A stretch of DNA of 64,000 bases from Bacillus sp. FJAT-26390 (GTDB lineage Bacteria; Bacillota; Bacilli; Paenibacillales; Paenibacillaceae), in NCBI RefSeq assembly GCF_001682865.1, contig NZ_MAQX01000032.1, positions 758,146 through 822,145 on the forward strand, given 5' to 3'. Below are positions 15,782-25,878 of this stretch, piece after piece. The translations under genes and the position numbers were made by a program. Each line of letters starts with the position of its first letter. The first letter of the stretch is position 1. Under the pieces are notes generated by a model. It was not told the DNA's origin, ran no database searches, and was given only the letters and a program-made list of their open reading frames with translations.

Positions 15782-17305
15782 TTAATGATTCACTTTCTCC
15801 TGATAAGCAGCCGTCATATCCTCTGCAACTTCTTTCAAGGTTGGATCATTGCGCAGCTGGTCTATTAATTTATCATAGTTTTCAATCGTATCTTTTCCGA
15901 TAATAACCTTCGTGCGCATATCGCTCACTTTTTTGGAGATTTCAGGATAGTATTTGTTGTAAACCTCAGAATACAATTCAAGGCTAGGGTTTGGCGTCTT
16001 GATCTTTTTACGTTCATTGACGATTTCGACATTCCGATTGTAAACGTCATCCGGCATGCCCACAGCGCCTATCGACATGTCATCGCTGATGAGATGAATC
16101 AAATTGTTCATATTGCCGTCACCCACTTGGTCGATAGCGCTTTGAGGAGTAGCTATTTTGCGGCCATTCTCTACCGTATAATGGACGCCCTCAATCCCAT
16201 AGGTGGCAAGCTCATTGCCTTCCTTCCCATAAGCGTAATCGAAAAATTTCAAAATCTCTTTCAATTTATTTTCCGAAACCTTCTTCGGGATCAAATACAC
16301 GCCATAATAAGAGGAACCTGATGGCGTATATTTCACTCCGCTTGCATTCTCCAAATAAGTGATTGGCACATAGTCGGCAGTCGGAACAACCTCACGTATA
16401 ACGGAACCCGTAACCCACGCATGGTTCATCGATTGAGAAGTACCGCCCGATTTGCCTCCACGAATCACGTCTACCGTTTGCGAGTATTTCATAATGGCAA
16501 AATCTTTTGGGAATAGCCCTGCTTCATATGCCTTTTTAATCCATAGCAGAGCATCGCGCGACTCATCTTCTGTTATGGCAGGAACAAGCTTATCCTCTTT
16601 CAGTTTCCACTGCCCTTGCGTACCGTTAAACACGCCGTATACAAAGCCTAATGTATCGTAATTAGCGGAATAAGGAATTTCATCCGCCTGGCCATTTCCG
16701 TTAGGATCCTTTTCCTTAAATGCCTTTAGTACATCATAAAATTGATCCATCGTCGTAGGCGCTGCGAGTCCTAGCTTGTCCATCCAATCTTTACGCAGGA
16801 TCGGAAAAGCCCCGCCTCCGTAGCTAGGATAAAACCTGGGAATGGAGTAGTTTTTCCCTTTAATCTTCGAATCAGACCACGCCAATTCTAGATTTGGGGC
16901 GCTTAGGTTCGGATAATCCTTTATGTACGGCGTCAAGTCCCAGAACACGCCTTGATCAACCATCTTCTGCAGCTGCGGATTCACCAATGACTCGACAAAC
17001 GTAACCTCGGGCAAATCGCCGGATGCCAGCATGACATTAATCTTTTCCTCTGAGGTGGAAGGCGACAGCCATGTAATATCAAGCTTGGTATTGGTACGCT
17101 TCTCAAATTCTTTCCAAATCACGTTTGTGTTGTCAATAAATTCAGGCGCATAATTCAGCGTCTGGATTTGAATTTTCGTTGGAGCCGAAGAATCAGAAGC
17201 CTCCTTTGTACTGCTGCATGCCGTTATGAGCATGCTTGATCCCACAATTACAACGATGGATTTCGTTAACAAAGACTTCTTCAGCTGTGTGCTTTGTCGA
17301 TTCAT
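15782..17305 (-). CDS. Sugar ABC transporter binding lipoprotein, LplA-like (locus A)
   Basis: A 507-residue extracellular solute-binding protein of the large LplA/YtcQ class. The signal has basic residues, a hydrophobic stretch and the lipobox ITAC with Cys followed by SSTKEAS. The mature protein shows VMLASGDLPEVTFVESLV, YSIPRFYPSYGGGAFPILRKDW and YDVLKAFKEKDPNGNGQADE, all hallmarks of this group. An EF-hand-like DPNGNGQADE loop may bind calcium. Of two nearby ATGs, the one at 17303-17305 is chosen because GAGGAGG lies 8 bases ahead; the first (17311) is too close. It delivers oligosaccharide to the two permeases encoded upstream. Confidence 0.88.
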   Translation of the reverse strand: MNRQSTQLKKSLLTKSIVVIVGSSMLITACSSTKEASDSSAPTKIQIQTLNYAPEFIDNTNVIWKEFEKRTNTKLDITWLSPSTSEEKINVMLASGDLPEVTFVESLVNPQLQKMVDQGVFWDLTPYIKDYPNLSAPNLELAWSDSKIKGKNYSIPRFYPSYGGGAFPILRKDWMDKLGLAAPTTMDQFYDVLKAFKEKDPNGNGQADEIPYSANYDTLGFVYGVFNGTQGQWKLKEDKLVPAITEDESRDALLWIKKAYEAGLFPKDFAIMKYSQTVDVIRGGKSGGTSQSMNHAWVTGSVIREVVPTADYVPITYLENASGVKYTPSGSSYYGVYLIPKKVSENKLKEILKFFDYAYGKEGNELATYGIEGVHYTVENGRKIATPQSAIDQVGDGNMNNLIHLISDDMSIGAVGMPDDVYNRNVEIVNERKKIKTPNPSLELYSEVYNKYYPEISKKVSDMRTKVIIGKDTIENYDKLIDQLRNDPTLKEVAEDMTAAYQEKVNH

Positions 17306-17341
17306 GATCATGACCTCCTCAGATTAGTAAAACCTATGTCA

Positions 17342-18229
17342 TCATTCCTTTACAGAACCGACCATTGCGCCTTTCGCAAAATGCTTCTGCAAGAATGGGT
17401 ACACCAGCATAATTGGAATCGTTGCGATCACGACTGCAGCCATTTTCAATGTTTCGGTTGGCATCTGTCTGTTCATCTGGCTAGCTACCTTTGCTTCTCC
17501 ACCACCTCCCATCGTAGTGGGATCAACGAGCATATTTTGCAGAAGAACCTGCAGCGGCCACTTCGTTTGCTCGTTAATAAACATAATTCCGTTAAAATAC
17601 GTATTCCAATAAGCTACGGCAAAAAACAACCCAAAGGCGACGAGTGCGGGCATAGACAGCGGAATAATAATGCGCCAGAATACGCCGATCTCGGTAGCTC
17701 CGTCGATGCGAGCCGCCTCTTCCAAACTATCCGGAATACTGTCGAAAAATCCTTTCATTAAGAGCACATACCATCCGCTTGTCAAAGACGATAAAATAAG
17801 CGACCAAATACTATCGATAAGCCCGAGATTGCGAACGACCATATACAGCGGTACGAGACCCGGTGTGAATAAAAAGGTTAGCAGAATCATGAACATCATG
17901 GTTTTACGGAAACGAAGACGTCTGCAGGATATGGCATATGCCAATCCTCCTGTAACCAGCAGGCTTAGCGCTGTGCCTACCGTAGCCAGAAAAACGCTGA
18001 TCAATAAGGAATTCATGAATAATCCGTTATCAAGCAAGTATTTATATGCATCGAGCGACCATTCTTTCGGCCATAATATCAAATCTCTCGTGTAATACTC
18101 CGTTGGAGCCGTGAATGAAAGCACGATTGTATAATAGATCGGGAAGATCATGGCTAAGCTAAATAGGATGAGAATACCGCCATTCGTAATCCCAAATATA
18201 CGGTCCTTCCAAATCATGTTCGTTTTCAT
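17342..18229 (-). CDS. Sugar ABC transporter permease, LplC/YtcP-like (locus A)
   Basis: A 295-residue inner-membrane permease with six helices. The EAA loop that docks the ATPase is visible as DSLEEAARIDGATEIGVFWRI. The C-terminus ends in the characteristic PFLQKHFAKGAMVGSVKE. Earlier in-frame TTG (18259) directly follows the upstream stop; the ATG at 18229 has AAGGGAGAG ahead and is preferred. It forms the importer with the LplB-type permease upstream and the lipoprotein downstream. No ATPase is encoded, so a shared MsmX-type ATPase elsewhere in the genome is presumed. Confidence 0.87.
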   Translation of the reverse strand: MKTNMIWKDRIFGITNGGILILFSLAMIFPIYYTIVLSFTAPTEYYTRDLILWPKEWSLDAYKYLLDNGLFMNSLLISVFLATVGTALSLLVTGGLAYAISCRRLRFRKTMMFMILLTFLFTPGLVPLYMVVRNLGLIDSIWSLILSSLTSGWYVLLMKGFFDSIPDSLEEAARIDGATEIGVFWRIIIPLSMPALVAFGLFFAVAYWNTYFNGIMFINEQTKWPLQVLLQNMLVDPTTMGGGGEAKVASQMNRQMPTETLKMAAVVIATIPIMLVYPFLQKHFAKGAMVGSVKE

Positions 18230-18259
18230 AATCCGATGTCTCTCCCTTCGCAGCCCCAA

Positions 18260-19249
18260 TTAATATAAGCTTTCGTCGCCGAACCGTTTAGCAACCTTAT
18301 TTGCCGCCACGACTAGAACCACGCCAATAACGGATTTGAATAAACCGATCGCTGTACTATAGCTGAACTCGCCTTGCCGTATCCCCACGCGGTATACGTA
18401 GGTGTCGAACACTTCAGCAACCTGAGTTACGGCAGCGTTCATCATCAGGTATACTTGCTCAAAGCCCGTATCCATAATGGTCCCCAAGCGCAAAATGAAT
18501 AGAATGATAATGACGTTTCTCATTGCGGGTAAAGTAATATGCCACATCCTGCGGAATCGGCCTGCTCCATCCATTACAGCCGCTTCATACTGCTGTGGAT
18601 CAACGCCTGCAATCGTTGCGAGGAATATTATCGTCCCCCACCCTACTTCCTTCCAAATCGATTGTGCCGTCAGCAGCCCCCAGAAATAATTCGGATTGGA
18701 CAAAATATCCATGGTGTCCTTATCTAGTGCTGCGAGCAGCTTATTAAATAGGCCTTCCGATTGGGAAAACATTAAATAGGTGAGCCCATAGATCAAAACC
18801 CAAGATAAAAAATGAGGAATGTATATGAGTGATTGAACCATCCGCTTCATCACTTGATTCCGTACTTCATTCATCATAAGCGCCAATATAATCGGAGCCG
18901 GAAAGAAAAAGACAAGGTTCATGACGCTTATGCCCAGCGTGTTCCGCATCAATATCCAAAAGTCAGGATTGGAAAAAAATCGCGTGAAATGTTCAAACCC
19001 GACCCATTCGCTTCCCCAAACCCCTAAGTAAGGCGAATAATCCTGAAATGCAATAATTAGATTCGTAATCGGAATATATTTGAAAATAATAAAAAATAAG
19101 ATGCCCGGGAGAGCCAATAAATACAAATACCGATCCCGCTTTAAATCCGGCCATAGCGATCGTTTTCTTTTTTTAATCATTTTGTTTTTCGATGGTCGAG
19201 ACGACAAGCTTTTGCCCCGAAATGCTGCTTCCGTATTAGGCGTTCGCAT
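18260..19249 (-). CDS. Sugar ABC transporter permease, LplB-like (locus A)
   Basis: A permease with a long basic N-terminus and six helices. The first helix is YLYLLALPGILFFIIFKYIP, the EAA loop is YEAAVMDGAGRFRRMWHIT, and the protein ends FKSVIGVVLVVAANKVAKRF and GDESLY, as usual for LplB proteins. Several in-frame ATGs exist (19291, 19276, 19249, 19180). I chose 19249 because GAGGT lies 6 bases ahead, which leaves 329 residues; the start is uncertain. It is the first gene of the locus A operon and divergent from the AraC regulator at 19604. Confidence 0.85.
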   Translation of the reverse strand: MRTPNTEAAFRGKSLSSRPSKNKMIKKRKRSLWPDLKRDRYLYLLALPGILFFIIFKYIPITNLIIAFQDYSPYLGVWGSEWVGFEHFTRFFSNPDFWILMRNTLGISVMNLVFFFPAPIILALMMNEVRNQVMKRMVQSLIYIPHFLSWVLIYGLTYLMFSQSEGLFNKLLAALDKDTMDILSNPNYFWGLLTAQSIWKEVGWGTIIFLATIAGVDPQQYEAAVMDGAGRFRRMWHITLPAMRNVIIILFILRLGTIMDTGFEQVYLMMNAAVTQVAEVFDTYVYRVGIRQGEFSYSTAIGLFKSVIGVVLVVAANKVAKRFGDESLY

Positions 19250-19291
19250 CGGTCTACCTCGCTTTCTTCTATCCATAATTTGTCCATCCAC

Positions 19292-19603
19292 TAACTTGGA
19301 ACACCGTTGATCGATAAGAAGAAAGTAACCGTTCCTAACATTTCATGCAATTCGACTTTTTTTCCGCTGCTATAAAGATGGTTTTTACTAGAATCGAGGA
19401 CCTAGAACACCCTATAGAATATGGGTTTGTCCTATTCATTTCCATAGATTGCACTATTTTTACGACGATCCTCTAGCTATCAAAGTTAATTTTTTGAAAA
19501 TGTATTTCTTTTCATATGAACGCTATTTCGCTATGATGGATAACAACATCATTTCTTAACACCATAGATTATCTTTATGATATTCGAATCAGGAGTGAGG
19601 TAA
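19292..19603. promoter_or_regulatory. Divergent intergenic region of locus A
   Basis: These 312 bases hold no gene. They must carry the promoters for the five-gene minus-strand operon and for the regulator on the plus strand, and probably the operator bound by that regulator. The stretch is AT-rich toward the regulator. I could not pick out a convincing -35/-10 pair or a cre consensus. Confidence 0.45.
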
Positions 19604-21916
19604 ATGAAAGCACCATGGGCAAGAAAACGATCCTCAAAAGGAATCATGTATTGGAAACTTAGCGCGCTATCCATACTCCTCACCTGCCTTCCTATCACCA
19701 TTGTCAGTGCCATCAACTGGAATGTCGGAAATCAGTACCTGATTAAGCAATATCAGCATAATAACGAACAGCTGCTCAAGGACACATCGAGGCAGATTGA
19801 TGATCAAATTAATCAGCTTATCCAATACTCCCTACATATGATTGCGAACCCGATATTCAAATCCTCTATTGCCAGCATGAATTTTGTTAATGAATTTGAA
19901 ACGACACACGAACTTAGCGATACGCTGGATTTCATTGAAAATGGCTACCCGCTTATCGATCAAGCCTATTTATATATTGAAAGCCAGAATAAGGTGATGC
20001 AATCGACACTAGGATTACGGTCGCTTGACAGCTCTGCTGCTTCTTCAGCTTGGAAAAGCATAATGAGCGAAGATAAAGGCATATTCTGGACGAATAAACT
20101 TGTCCGGCCCTTTAATAGAGACGACACGAAAAACGCGATTGTGATGAAATTACCTTTCAATAGCCAAAAGCCATTTGGTGCCCTTGTTCTATATGTGAAT
20201 CCATCCAAATTCCATCTCAATTCGAATTCCGAACAAATTTCCTATGTCCTTGATGGGGAGGATACTCTAATCGGGCAATCCGATGCGAGCAAGGAATACC
20301 CAAATGCGCTGCCTGGAATACAAAAGTTTTTAAGCGAAAACGTTCGATCGTATGATAGCGAGTTCCATTTTAGGCTCCCTGTCGACAACGATGTCATGCT
20401 GATGAATACACTATCTTTTTGGAAATTGGGCAGTATTTGGACTTACGTCTCTGGAACACCCGCATCCGCTATCACGGCGCCTAATCAACCCTATAAGCAG
20501 GTTGTACTGATCTACTGGGCTATTTCACTGCTTATCGCACTTGGAGTAAGCTGGTTTGCCTCACACCGCATGTACAAGCCTATCCGCAAAATAGTAGATT
20601 TGTTCAAAGAAGAAAAAACAAAAGACCCCTCCCAATACAATGAGATCGAATATATCGAAGAGAAATGGAAGCAGCACAGATTCGCTGCTGAATCTTTACA
20701 AAACCAATTGAACACTTCCATTCCGAAGGTTAGGGAAGCGTTTATCAATCAATTTGTCTCGGGGCAAGCTACGCATTTGACCGAATCGGAAATAAAGGAA
20801 AAGCTGCTCGCTCTGCAGCTCGACATCACCGATCAACATTTTTCAGTCATTATATGCCAGCCTTATACGCTTAGCCGAGATAGCGGGCAACTTACAGCAA
20901 AGGACGATCAGCTGCTTACGTATGCTTCCATCAATGTTTTGCAACAACTCTCTGAACCTGTGACCTCATATATGCATACGATTAATTTCATGGACAGCTC
21001 CTTCGCTATGATCTTGTTCTATCCGGCGTCCTCGTCCTCTGACGAGCTGAAGAAGCAGCTGATGCAATTAAGCACAGATATGATTCATACTTTGCGTGAT
21101 GTATTGAACATGAAGGCAACCATCATTATAAACGGCCCCACCCGCTCATGGTCTAACGTTCCTTTTTTACTAGAACAGGCTAAAATAGCGCTTAATTACC
21201 GCAGCTTTATTTCTGACAGTCAGCTATTAGACGCTGAGCTCGTATTGGAGCAAGTGAATATGCAAAGCGAATTCCCTTTAGAGCTGGAGCAGGAATTTAC
21301 CCATACGCTCAACCTTGGACTCGAAGAAGAGTCTGTCGAGATTTTAACGAGATTAGTTATGGCACTGCAAAATGGCGATGCTCCTGAATGGGTCGTCCAT
21401 CAAGTGCTGATGCGTCTAAAAAATAACCTGTACCGTGTCATGCTTCAATCCGGCCATAATCCCTACGCGCTGTACGACGGGGTCAAATTGCAAAAGGAAT
21501 TGAAGGCACTTCATGATTCAAACGCTTGTATTCATTGGTTTCGCACGAATATCATTAAGCCCTATATCGAAATATTGAATAAAAGCTATCATCATTCCAT
21601 TAAACATGTCGTTGACCACATCATTACAACCATTAATGAAAACTATATGAGTGATCTCTCGCTCGAAACATTCGCTTCTGAGGCTAAAGTGAGCATATCC
21701 CAGCTAAGCAAGGCATTCAGGCAGATGACCGGCACGAACTATATTGATTACTTAACCTCTGTTAAAATAAATCATTGCAAACAGCTCCTCATCACTACCG
21801 ATATGAAAATACATGAAATTGCGAAATGCGTAGGCTATCAGCCTCCCTATTTCAACCGGATGTTCAAGCGGCTTGAAGACCTAACTCCGGGACAATTCCG
21901 CGAACAGTTTAAATAG
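19604..21916 (+). CDS. Membrane-anchored AraC-family regulator (locus A)
   Basis: A 770-residue one-component sensor-regulator. An N-terminal helix (residues ~15-38, MYWKLSALSILLTCLPITIV) and a second near 300-320 (VVLIYWAISLLIALGVSWFA) enclose a dCache-like extracellular sensor. A cytoplasmic linker then leads to a C-terminal AraC DNA-binding domain (SDLSLETFASEAKVSISQLS, FRQMTGTNYIDYL, IHEIAKCVGYQPPYFNRMFK). RBS AGGAGTGAGG precedes the ATG. Such proteins sit next to LplABC-type importers and switch them on when the extracellular sugar is sensed. Here it is divergent from the sulfatase operon. Confidence 0.88.
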   Translation: MKAPWARKRSSKGIMYWKLSALSILLTCLPITIVSAINWNVGNQYLIKQYQHNNEQLLKDTSRQIDDQINQLIQYSLHMIANPIFKSSIASMNFVNEFETTHELSDTLDFIENGYPLIDQAYLYIESQNKVMQSTLGLRSLDSSAASSAWKSIMSEDKGIFWTNKLVRPFNRDDTKNAIVMKLPFNSQKPFGALVLYVNPSKFHLNSNSEQISYVLDGEDTLIGQSDASKEYPNALPGIQKFLSENVRSYDSEFHFRLPVDNDVMLMNTLSFWKLGSIWTYVSGTPASAITAPNQPYKQVVLIYWAISLLIALGVSWFASHRMYKPIRKIVDLFKEEKTKDPSQYNEIEYIEEKWKQHRFAAESLQNQLNTSIPKVREAFINQFVSGQATHLTESEIKEKLLALQLDITDQHFSVIICQPYTLSRDSGQLTAKDDQLLTYASINVLQQLSEPVTSYMHTINFMDSSFAMILFYPASSSSDELKKQLMQLSTDMIHTLRDVLNMKATIIINGPTRSWSNVPFLLEQAKIALNYRSFISDSQLLDAELVLEQVNMQSEFPLELEQEFTHTLNLGLEEESVEILTRLVMALQNGDAPEWVVHQVLMRLKNNLYRVMLQSGHNPYALYDGVKLQKELKALHDSNACIHWFRTNIIKPYIEILNKSYHHSIKHVVDHIITTINENYMSDLSLETFASEAKVSISQLSKAFRQMTGTNYIDYLTSVKINHCKQLLITTDMKIHEIAKCVGYQPPYFNRMFKRLEDLTPGQFREQFK

Positions 21917-21934
21917 CGGCCCTCTTATTAGCAA

Positions 21935-21987
21935 AAAAGATCGCATTCTCCTAGCCCCGCACGGCTAGGGGAGGAATGCGATCTTTC
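21935..21987 (+). terminator. Long bidirectional terminator
   Basis: GATCGCATTCTCCTAGCC pairs with GGCTAGGGGAGGAATGCGATC with a small bulge, flanked by AAAAAA on the left and TTTCTC on the right. It can end the regulator transcript and, in the other direction, the locus B importer transcript (stop at 22083). Confidence 0.8.
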
Positions 21988-22082
21988 TCATGTTCGGTGC
22001 GGTGTCTGTCATCACTTAAGCAAGCTTAAGAAGCAGACCATTCCGCGCAGATATACTGCCGTGAATGATCTGCCCATGTCAT

Positions 22083-23717
22083 CTATTCGATGCCTTCCTC
22101 TTTTGCCTTCGCGTTTACTTCCTCAATCATCTTGTCGAGACCCTTGGCCTTGTAGCCGTCTACAACCTTTTTCCAGGACTGCTCCGCCGAATCCTTCGAC
22201 AGCATGATGTTCAACAAATCATCGTGATCAAACACTGTAAATTTATCCTTGGCAGGCGTCGACATGTAAGTCAGACGAATATCATAGTCAGGAATTTTGG
22301 TGTTATTCATAATCCAGTCGATATAATTGACCGCTTCCTGCCTAATCTCTTCATTTGAAATAATGGGACTGTTCATATCGTAGTTGCTGGCCGTTTCATA
22401 GGCAACCAGGTCCTTCAAGAAACCGATAGCAGGGTATTTTTCGATGCGCGGCCTATTATCCAAAATAACCTTTTTGTCTCCCTCTACCTTGTAATCTACG
22501 CCTTCAATGCCGTAAGTGAGCAAAGCTTTGCCTTCTGGAGAGAGTACATAATCGTACAGCGCCAAAATACGGTCAAGCTTCTTCGGATCAATCTTTCCGC
22601 TGAAGTAGCTTTCGGACCAATAGGTTTTGAAGATTGCATGGCTGCGCTCCCCGTCCGGTCCAACTAGCGGCTTCAGCACCTTTACGCTATCAAGAATATT
22701 GACGTTTGGATTGCTGTTAGCCCAGCGCTTGGTGTAAATATGCTGATCCAGGTTCATAAATCCGCCGCCTGCAATCATCGCTGCTGCTTTGCCTGAAGCG
22801 AATTTGTCGTAAGCGGTATCCGGGCTGGTTAAGGCGATGTCAGGATCAATCAGATTATGGTCATACATATCCTTCATGTTCTGAATGGCTGGCAGCGCAT
22901 TTTTGGAGAAGACCGCCGGAATAAACTTGCCATCCTCCTTGATCCACTTAAAATCCGCGCCGCTGCCATCGCTAGTCGCTACAGGGTTGCCGTACAGCCA
23001 AAACAGGCCGCCGATCATTTTCACCTGAGAAGCCGTTAGGCCCGTAATCTTCTTGCCCTCTGGATCGGCCTTAACGATGGCATCAAGCATCGCCTTGAAC
23101 TCGTCCCATGTCTCCGGCTCTTTCGTAATGCCAGCCTTCTGCGCCAAATCCCACCGATAATAGACTAAGCGGTCAAGCGCGCTCCAGTCCACGCTTGGGA
23201 ACATCCTTCTAGGGATCGTATAGTGCTTGCCGTCAACCGCCAAACCCTTAATGTCCGGCGCCTCAAAGTATGCTGCCAGGTTCGGATATTTGGTCAAATC
23301 CGGCAGCGAAGCGACAACGCCTTGACTAACCCACTTCCGTTGATATTGCGTGCCGACTGCATCTATTGCGAATACGTCCGGGAGCTGTCCCGAAGCAGCC
23401 CACATCTGGATTTTTTGAGCATAGTCATCCCATGTTGTATTTACCGGTTTAATCTTAATGTTGAATTTCTTCAAAATTTGTTGCATGATGGGGTCTTTAT
23501 CCATCTTCGCTACTTCCGCTTCCACGTCCCAGAAAGCGATGGAGATTTCCATTGGATCCTTGTAGGGGTTGTCATCTGCGGCAGTATCCGTGTTATTGGC
23601 TGCATTCGCCGCCGGGCTCTCTGCTGCCTTCTCGTTACCGCTGCTGCATGCCGCGAGCAAGCCTGCAAAGAGAGATAAGCATGCAAGGATAACGCCAGCC
23701 TTCTTCAATCTTTTCAT
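22083..23717 (-). CDS. Sugar ABC transporter binding lipoprotein, LplA-like (locus B)
   Basis: A 544-residue solute-binding lipoprotein. The signal KRLKKAGVILACLSLFAGLL ends at the lipobox LAAC, followed by an Ala/Asn/Asp-rich linker. Typical elements include IQMWAASGQLPDVFAIDAVG, KHYTIPRRMFPSVDWSAL and the C-terminal lobe GKALLTYGIEGVDYKVEGDK. It is the last gene of the locus B permease-permease-lipoprotein unit. It belongs to the same family as the locus A lipoprotein but is only distantly similar, so the two importers probably take different oligosaccharides. Confidence 0.88.
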   Translation of the reverse strand: MKRLKKAGVILACLSLFAGLLAACSSGNEKAAESPAANAANNTDTAADDNPYKDPMEISIAFWDVEAEVAKMDKDPIMQQILKKFNIKIKPVNTTWDDYAQKIQMWAASGQLPDVFAIDAVGTQYQRKWVSQGVVASLPDLTKYPNLAAYFEAPDIKGLAVDGKHYTIPRRMFPSVDWSALDRLVYYRWDLAQKAGITKEPETWDEFKAMLDAIVKADPEGKKITGLTASQVKMIGGLFWLYGNPVATSDGSGADFKWIKEDGKFIPAVFSKNALPAIQNMKDMYDHNLIDPDIALTSPDTAYDKFASGKAAAMIAGGGFMNLDQHIYTKRWANSNPNVNILDSVKVLKPLVGPDGERSHAIFKTYWSESYFSGKIDPKKLDRILALYDYVLSPEGKALLTYGIEGVDYKVEGDKKVILDNRPRIEKYPAIGFLKDLVAYETASNYDMNSPIISNEEIRQEAVNYIDWIMNNTKIPDYDIRLTYMSTPAKDKFTVFDHDDLLNIMLSKDSAEQSWKKVVDGYKAKGLDKMIEEVNAKAKEEGIE

Positions 23718-23788
23718 TGTTGAATCCTCCCTTTTTTGTCATTGTGAAGCTTTCTTTAAATTAGGACAAGCATCTATTTGATATTTCC

Positions 23789-24685
23789 TTATCCTTTGAT
23801 GGAGCCCACCATAATGCCTTTATTAAAGTGCTTCTGCAGGAAAGGATAGACCATAAGTATCGGAACGCAAGTAATAACGATAGTAGCCATCTGCAGGGCA
23901 GGCGTATAAACTTTGCTGGAGCTGTCGGTTGCCATTTGCTCCGCCAGCGTATTAAGTAATTGATTGGATGTAATGAGCGTCTCCCGCAAATAAATTTGCA
24001 AAGGCGTCTTGGCTGAATCGCTGATGAAGATGAGCGCGTACCACCACTCGTTCCACCGCTCTACCGCAAAGAACAAGCCGAATGTAGCGATAAACGGCGC
24101 TGAGATCGGCAAAATGATTTTAAGCAAAATGTACAGGTCATTCGCTCCGTCCAGCTTCGCCGATTCCTCCAAGCTCTCTGGGAGCGTGCCAAAGTAGTTT
24201 TTCATAATAATAAGATAGAAAGTGTTGAGGCCTGCCGGTATGATCATGACGAAGATGCTGTTGACAAGGCCAAGCGCCTTAATAATGAGATAGAATGGAA
24301 TAAGTCCCCCGTTAAAAAACATCGTGAACAAAATAAGCGTAAGCATCCCGTTCCGGCCGGGCATTCCTTTCTTGGAGAGCGCGTAGGCTCCCGCCACCGA
24401 AATGCTCATGCTGAACAGCACGCCCACAACGGTTATAAATATGGAATTTGTCATAGAGCTCCAAAACTTCGCATCGGACAAAATGACTTTGTAAGCCGAC
24501 AAGTCAAAGGACAAGGGCAGCAAATAAAGATTGTACTGGCTTATGACATCGAATTTGGCGAAGGAAATAATGAGCACGTTATAGAATGGGAAAAAAGTGA
24601 CAATGGACAATAGCGAAAGCAGAATATAAACGACTAAGTCGAAGGTGCTTATTTTTTTTCTTTTTCTCGTATGCGAAAGCTTCAT
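23789..24685 (-). CDS. Sugar ABC transporter permease, LplC-like (locus B)
   Basis: A 298-residue six-helix permease starting MKLSHTRKRKKISTFD. The ATPase-docking loop is ESLEESAKLDGANDLYILLK and the end is PFLQKHFNKGIMVGSIKG. The ATG at 24685 is chosen because GGGAGG lies 7 bases ahead; an ATG at 24700 overlaps that ribosome site. It is the partner of the LplB-type permease 21 bases upstream. Confidence 0.87.
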   Translation of the reverse strand: MKLSHTRKRKKISTFDLVVYILLSLLSIVTFFPFYNVLIISFAKFDVISQYNLYLLPLSFDLSAYKVILSDAKFWSSMTNSIFITVVGVLFSMSISVAGAYALSKKGMPGRNGMLTLILFTMFFNGGLIPFYLIIKALGLVNSIFVMIIPAGLNTFYLIIMKNYFGTLPESLEESAKLDGANDLYILLKIILPISAPFIATFGLFFAVERWNEWWYALIFISDSAKTPLQIYLRETLITSNQLLNTLAEQMATDSSSKVYTPALQMATIVITCVPILMVYPFLQKHFNKGIMVGSIKG

Positions 24686-24706
24686 CTGATTACCTCCCAT
24701 GCACGA

Positions 24707-25648
24707 TTAATATAGTCCTTCTTCGCCCATTCGCTTCACAACGGTATTGGCAACCGCCAGAAGCACTAAGCTAATGACGGACTTGATTAATCCCGCCGCT
24801 GTCATATAGCCAAAGTCTCCGCCTACCTGGAACGATGTTCGGTAAATGTAAGTATCGATCACGTCAGACACGGAATAGACGGGTGAACTGTACAGGTTGA
24901 AAATTTGGTCAAAGCTTGCGCCTTGCGTCAGCAATTGGCCCACATGCAAAATTAGCAAAATGGCTACGGTGCTCTTCATGCCCGGCCATGCGATATGAAG
25001 CAGCCGTTGGAAACGACCCGCTCCATCCATCTCGGCGGCTTCGTACAGCTCGGGGTTAATGCCCGCCAACGCGGCTAAGTAGATGATGGAGTCCCAACCG
25101 ACTTCCCGCCATACATGCGTAATATAGAGCATGGGACGGAATGACGAAGCGCTCGTAAGCGGTGAAATGGACTCATAGCCAAACAGCATAATGATTTGGT
25201 TCACGGCACCGTCGCGGCTTAAAATAATGGATATAATGCCCGCCAGCACGACCCATGAAATAAAATGCGGGAAAGTAAGTACCGTTTGGAAGAAGCGCCT
25301 CGCCTTTTTCCTCGAAAATTCATTTAGCAAAATCGCGAGTATGATCGGCGCGGGAAAATGAATGAGGAGCTTCATTAGGCTGATAATCATCGTATTTTTG
25401 AATGCCGTATGGAAGTCTGCGTCCGTCAAGAGCGTTCGAAAATGTTCGATTCCAATCCATGGACTGCCTAGTATGCCTCCGCTGTAATCAAATGTCTTGA
25501 AAGCCAGCGTAACGCCGTACATCGGCGCGTAGCTGAATATCGCATACCAGACCATCACAGGAAGCACCATAAGATAAAAATATTTGTACTGAAGCATCGT
25601 CTTCCACAGCTTCTTCTTTGGTTTGTAAGCATTTGCAGCGCTCTGCAT
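24707..25648 (-). CDS. Sugar ABC transporter permease, LplB-like (locus B)
   Basis: A 313-residue six-helix permease. The first helix is YFYLMVLPVMVWYAIFSYAP, the EAA loop is YEAAEMDGAGRFQRLLHIA, and the C-terminus is KRMGEEGLY. RBS GGAGTGAC lies ahead of the ATG. It is the first gene of a three-gene importer unit that starts 280 bases downstream of the sulfatase stop and is separated from it by a terminator, so it must have its own promoter in 25649-25870. The ATPase is not encoded here. Confidence 0.87.
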   Translation of the reverse strand: MQSAANAYKPKKKLWKTMLQYKYFYLMVLPVMVWYAIFSYAPMYGVTLAFKTFDYSGGILGSPWIGIEHFRTLLTDADFHTAFKNTMIISLMKLLIHFPAPIILAILLNEFSRKKARRFFQTVLTFPHFISWVVLAGIISIILSRDGAVNQIIMLFGYESISPLTSASSFRPMLYITHVWREVGWDSIIYLAALAGINPELYEAAEMDGAGRFQRLLHIAWPGMKSTVAILLILHVGQLLTQGASFDQIFNLYSSPVYSVSDVIDTYIYRTSFQVGGDFGYMTAAGLIKSVISLVLLAVANTVVKRMGEEGLY

Positions 25649-25774
25649 AAGAAGTCACTCCTTGCTCTATTAAATTTGCGCAAACTCGGGAATCCATTCG
25701 CTCTTTTAAGTATAGTAAGGTCGGCGAGGGCGGAGTATAGACATTACTAGCCTTGTATGTGGACTCCTTCATGC

Positions 25775-25836
25775 AAGTGCTTTCATTTATTTTCAATCAT
25801 AAAATAAGACATAGCGGCAATGGTTTTGTACATATT
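25775..25836 (+). promoter_or_regulatory. Sequence block shared with the YesN promoter region
   Basis: AAGTGCTTTCATTTATTTTC (25775-25794) and TGGTTTTGTACATATT (25821-25836) both recur in the same order and strand at 27515-27555, just upstream of the response-regulator gene. They could be operator or promoter parts of locus B. This copy points toward the terminator at 25879-25917, with an AGAGGAGGG and a very short TTG frame (25866-25886) between, as in the remains of a duplicated 5' region. Confidence 0.45.
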
Positions 25837-25878
25837 CGGTTATATAAAAAGAGGAGGGCTGTCGTTGGAAGACATGAA

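Noticed and set aside
19499..19540. A possible cre site before the locus A regulator
   Set aside because: The nearest match (TGAACGCTATTTCGC) breaks the consensus at the central CG spacing and the terminal CA.
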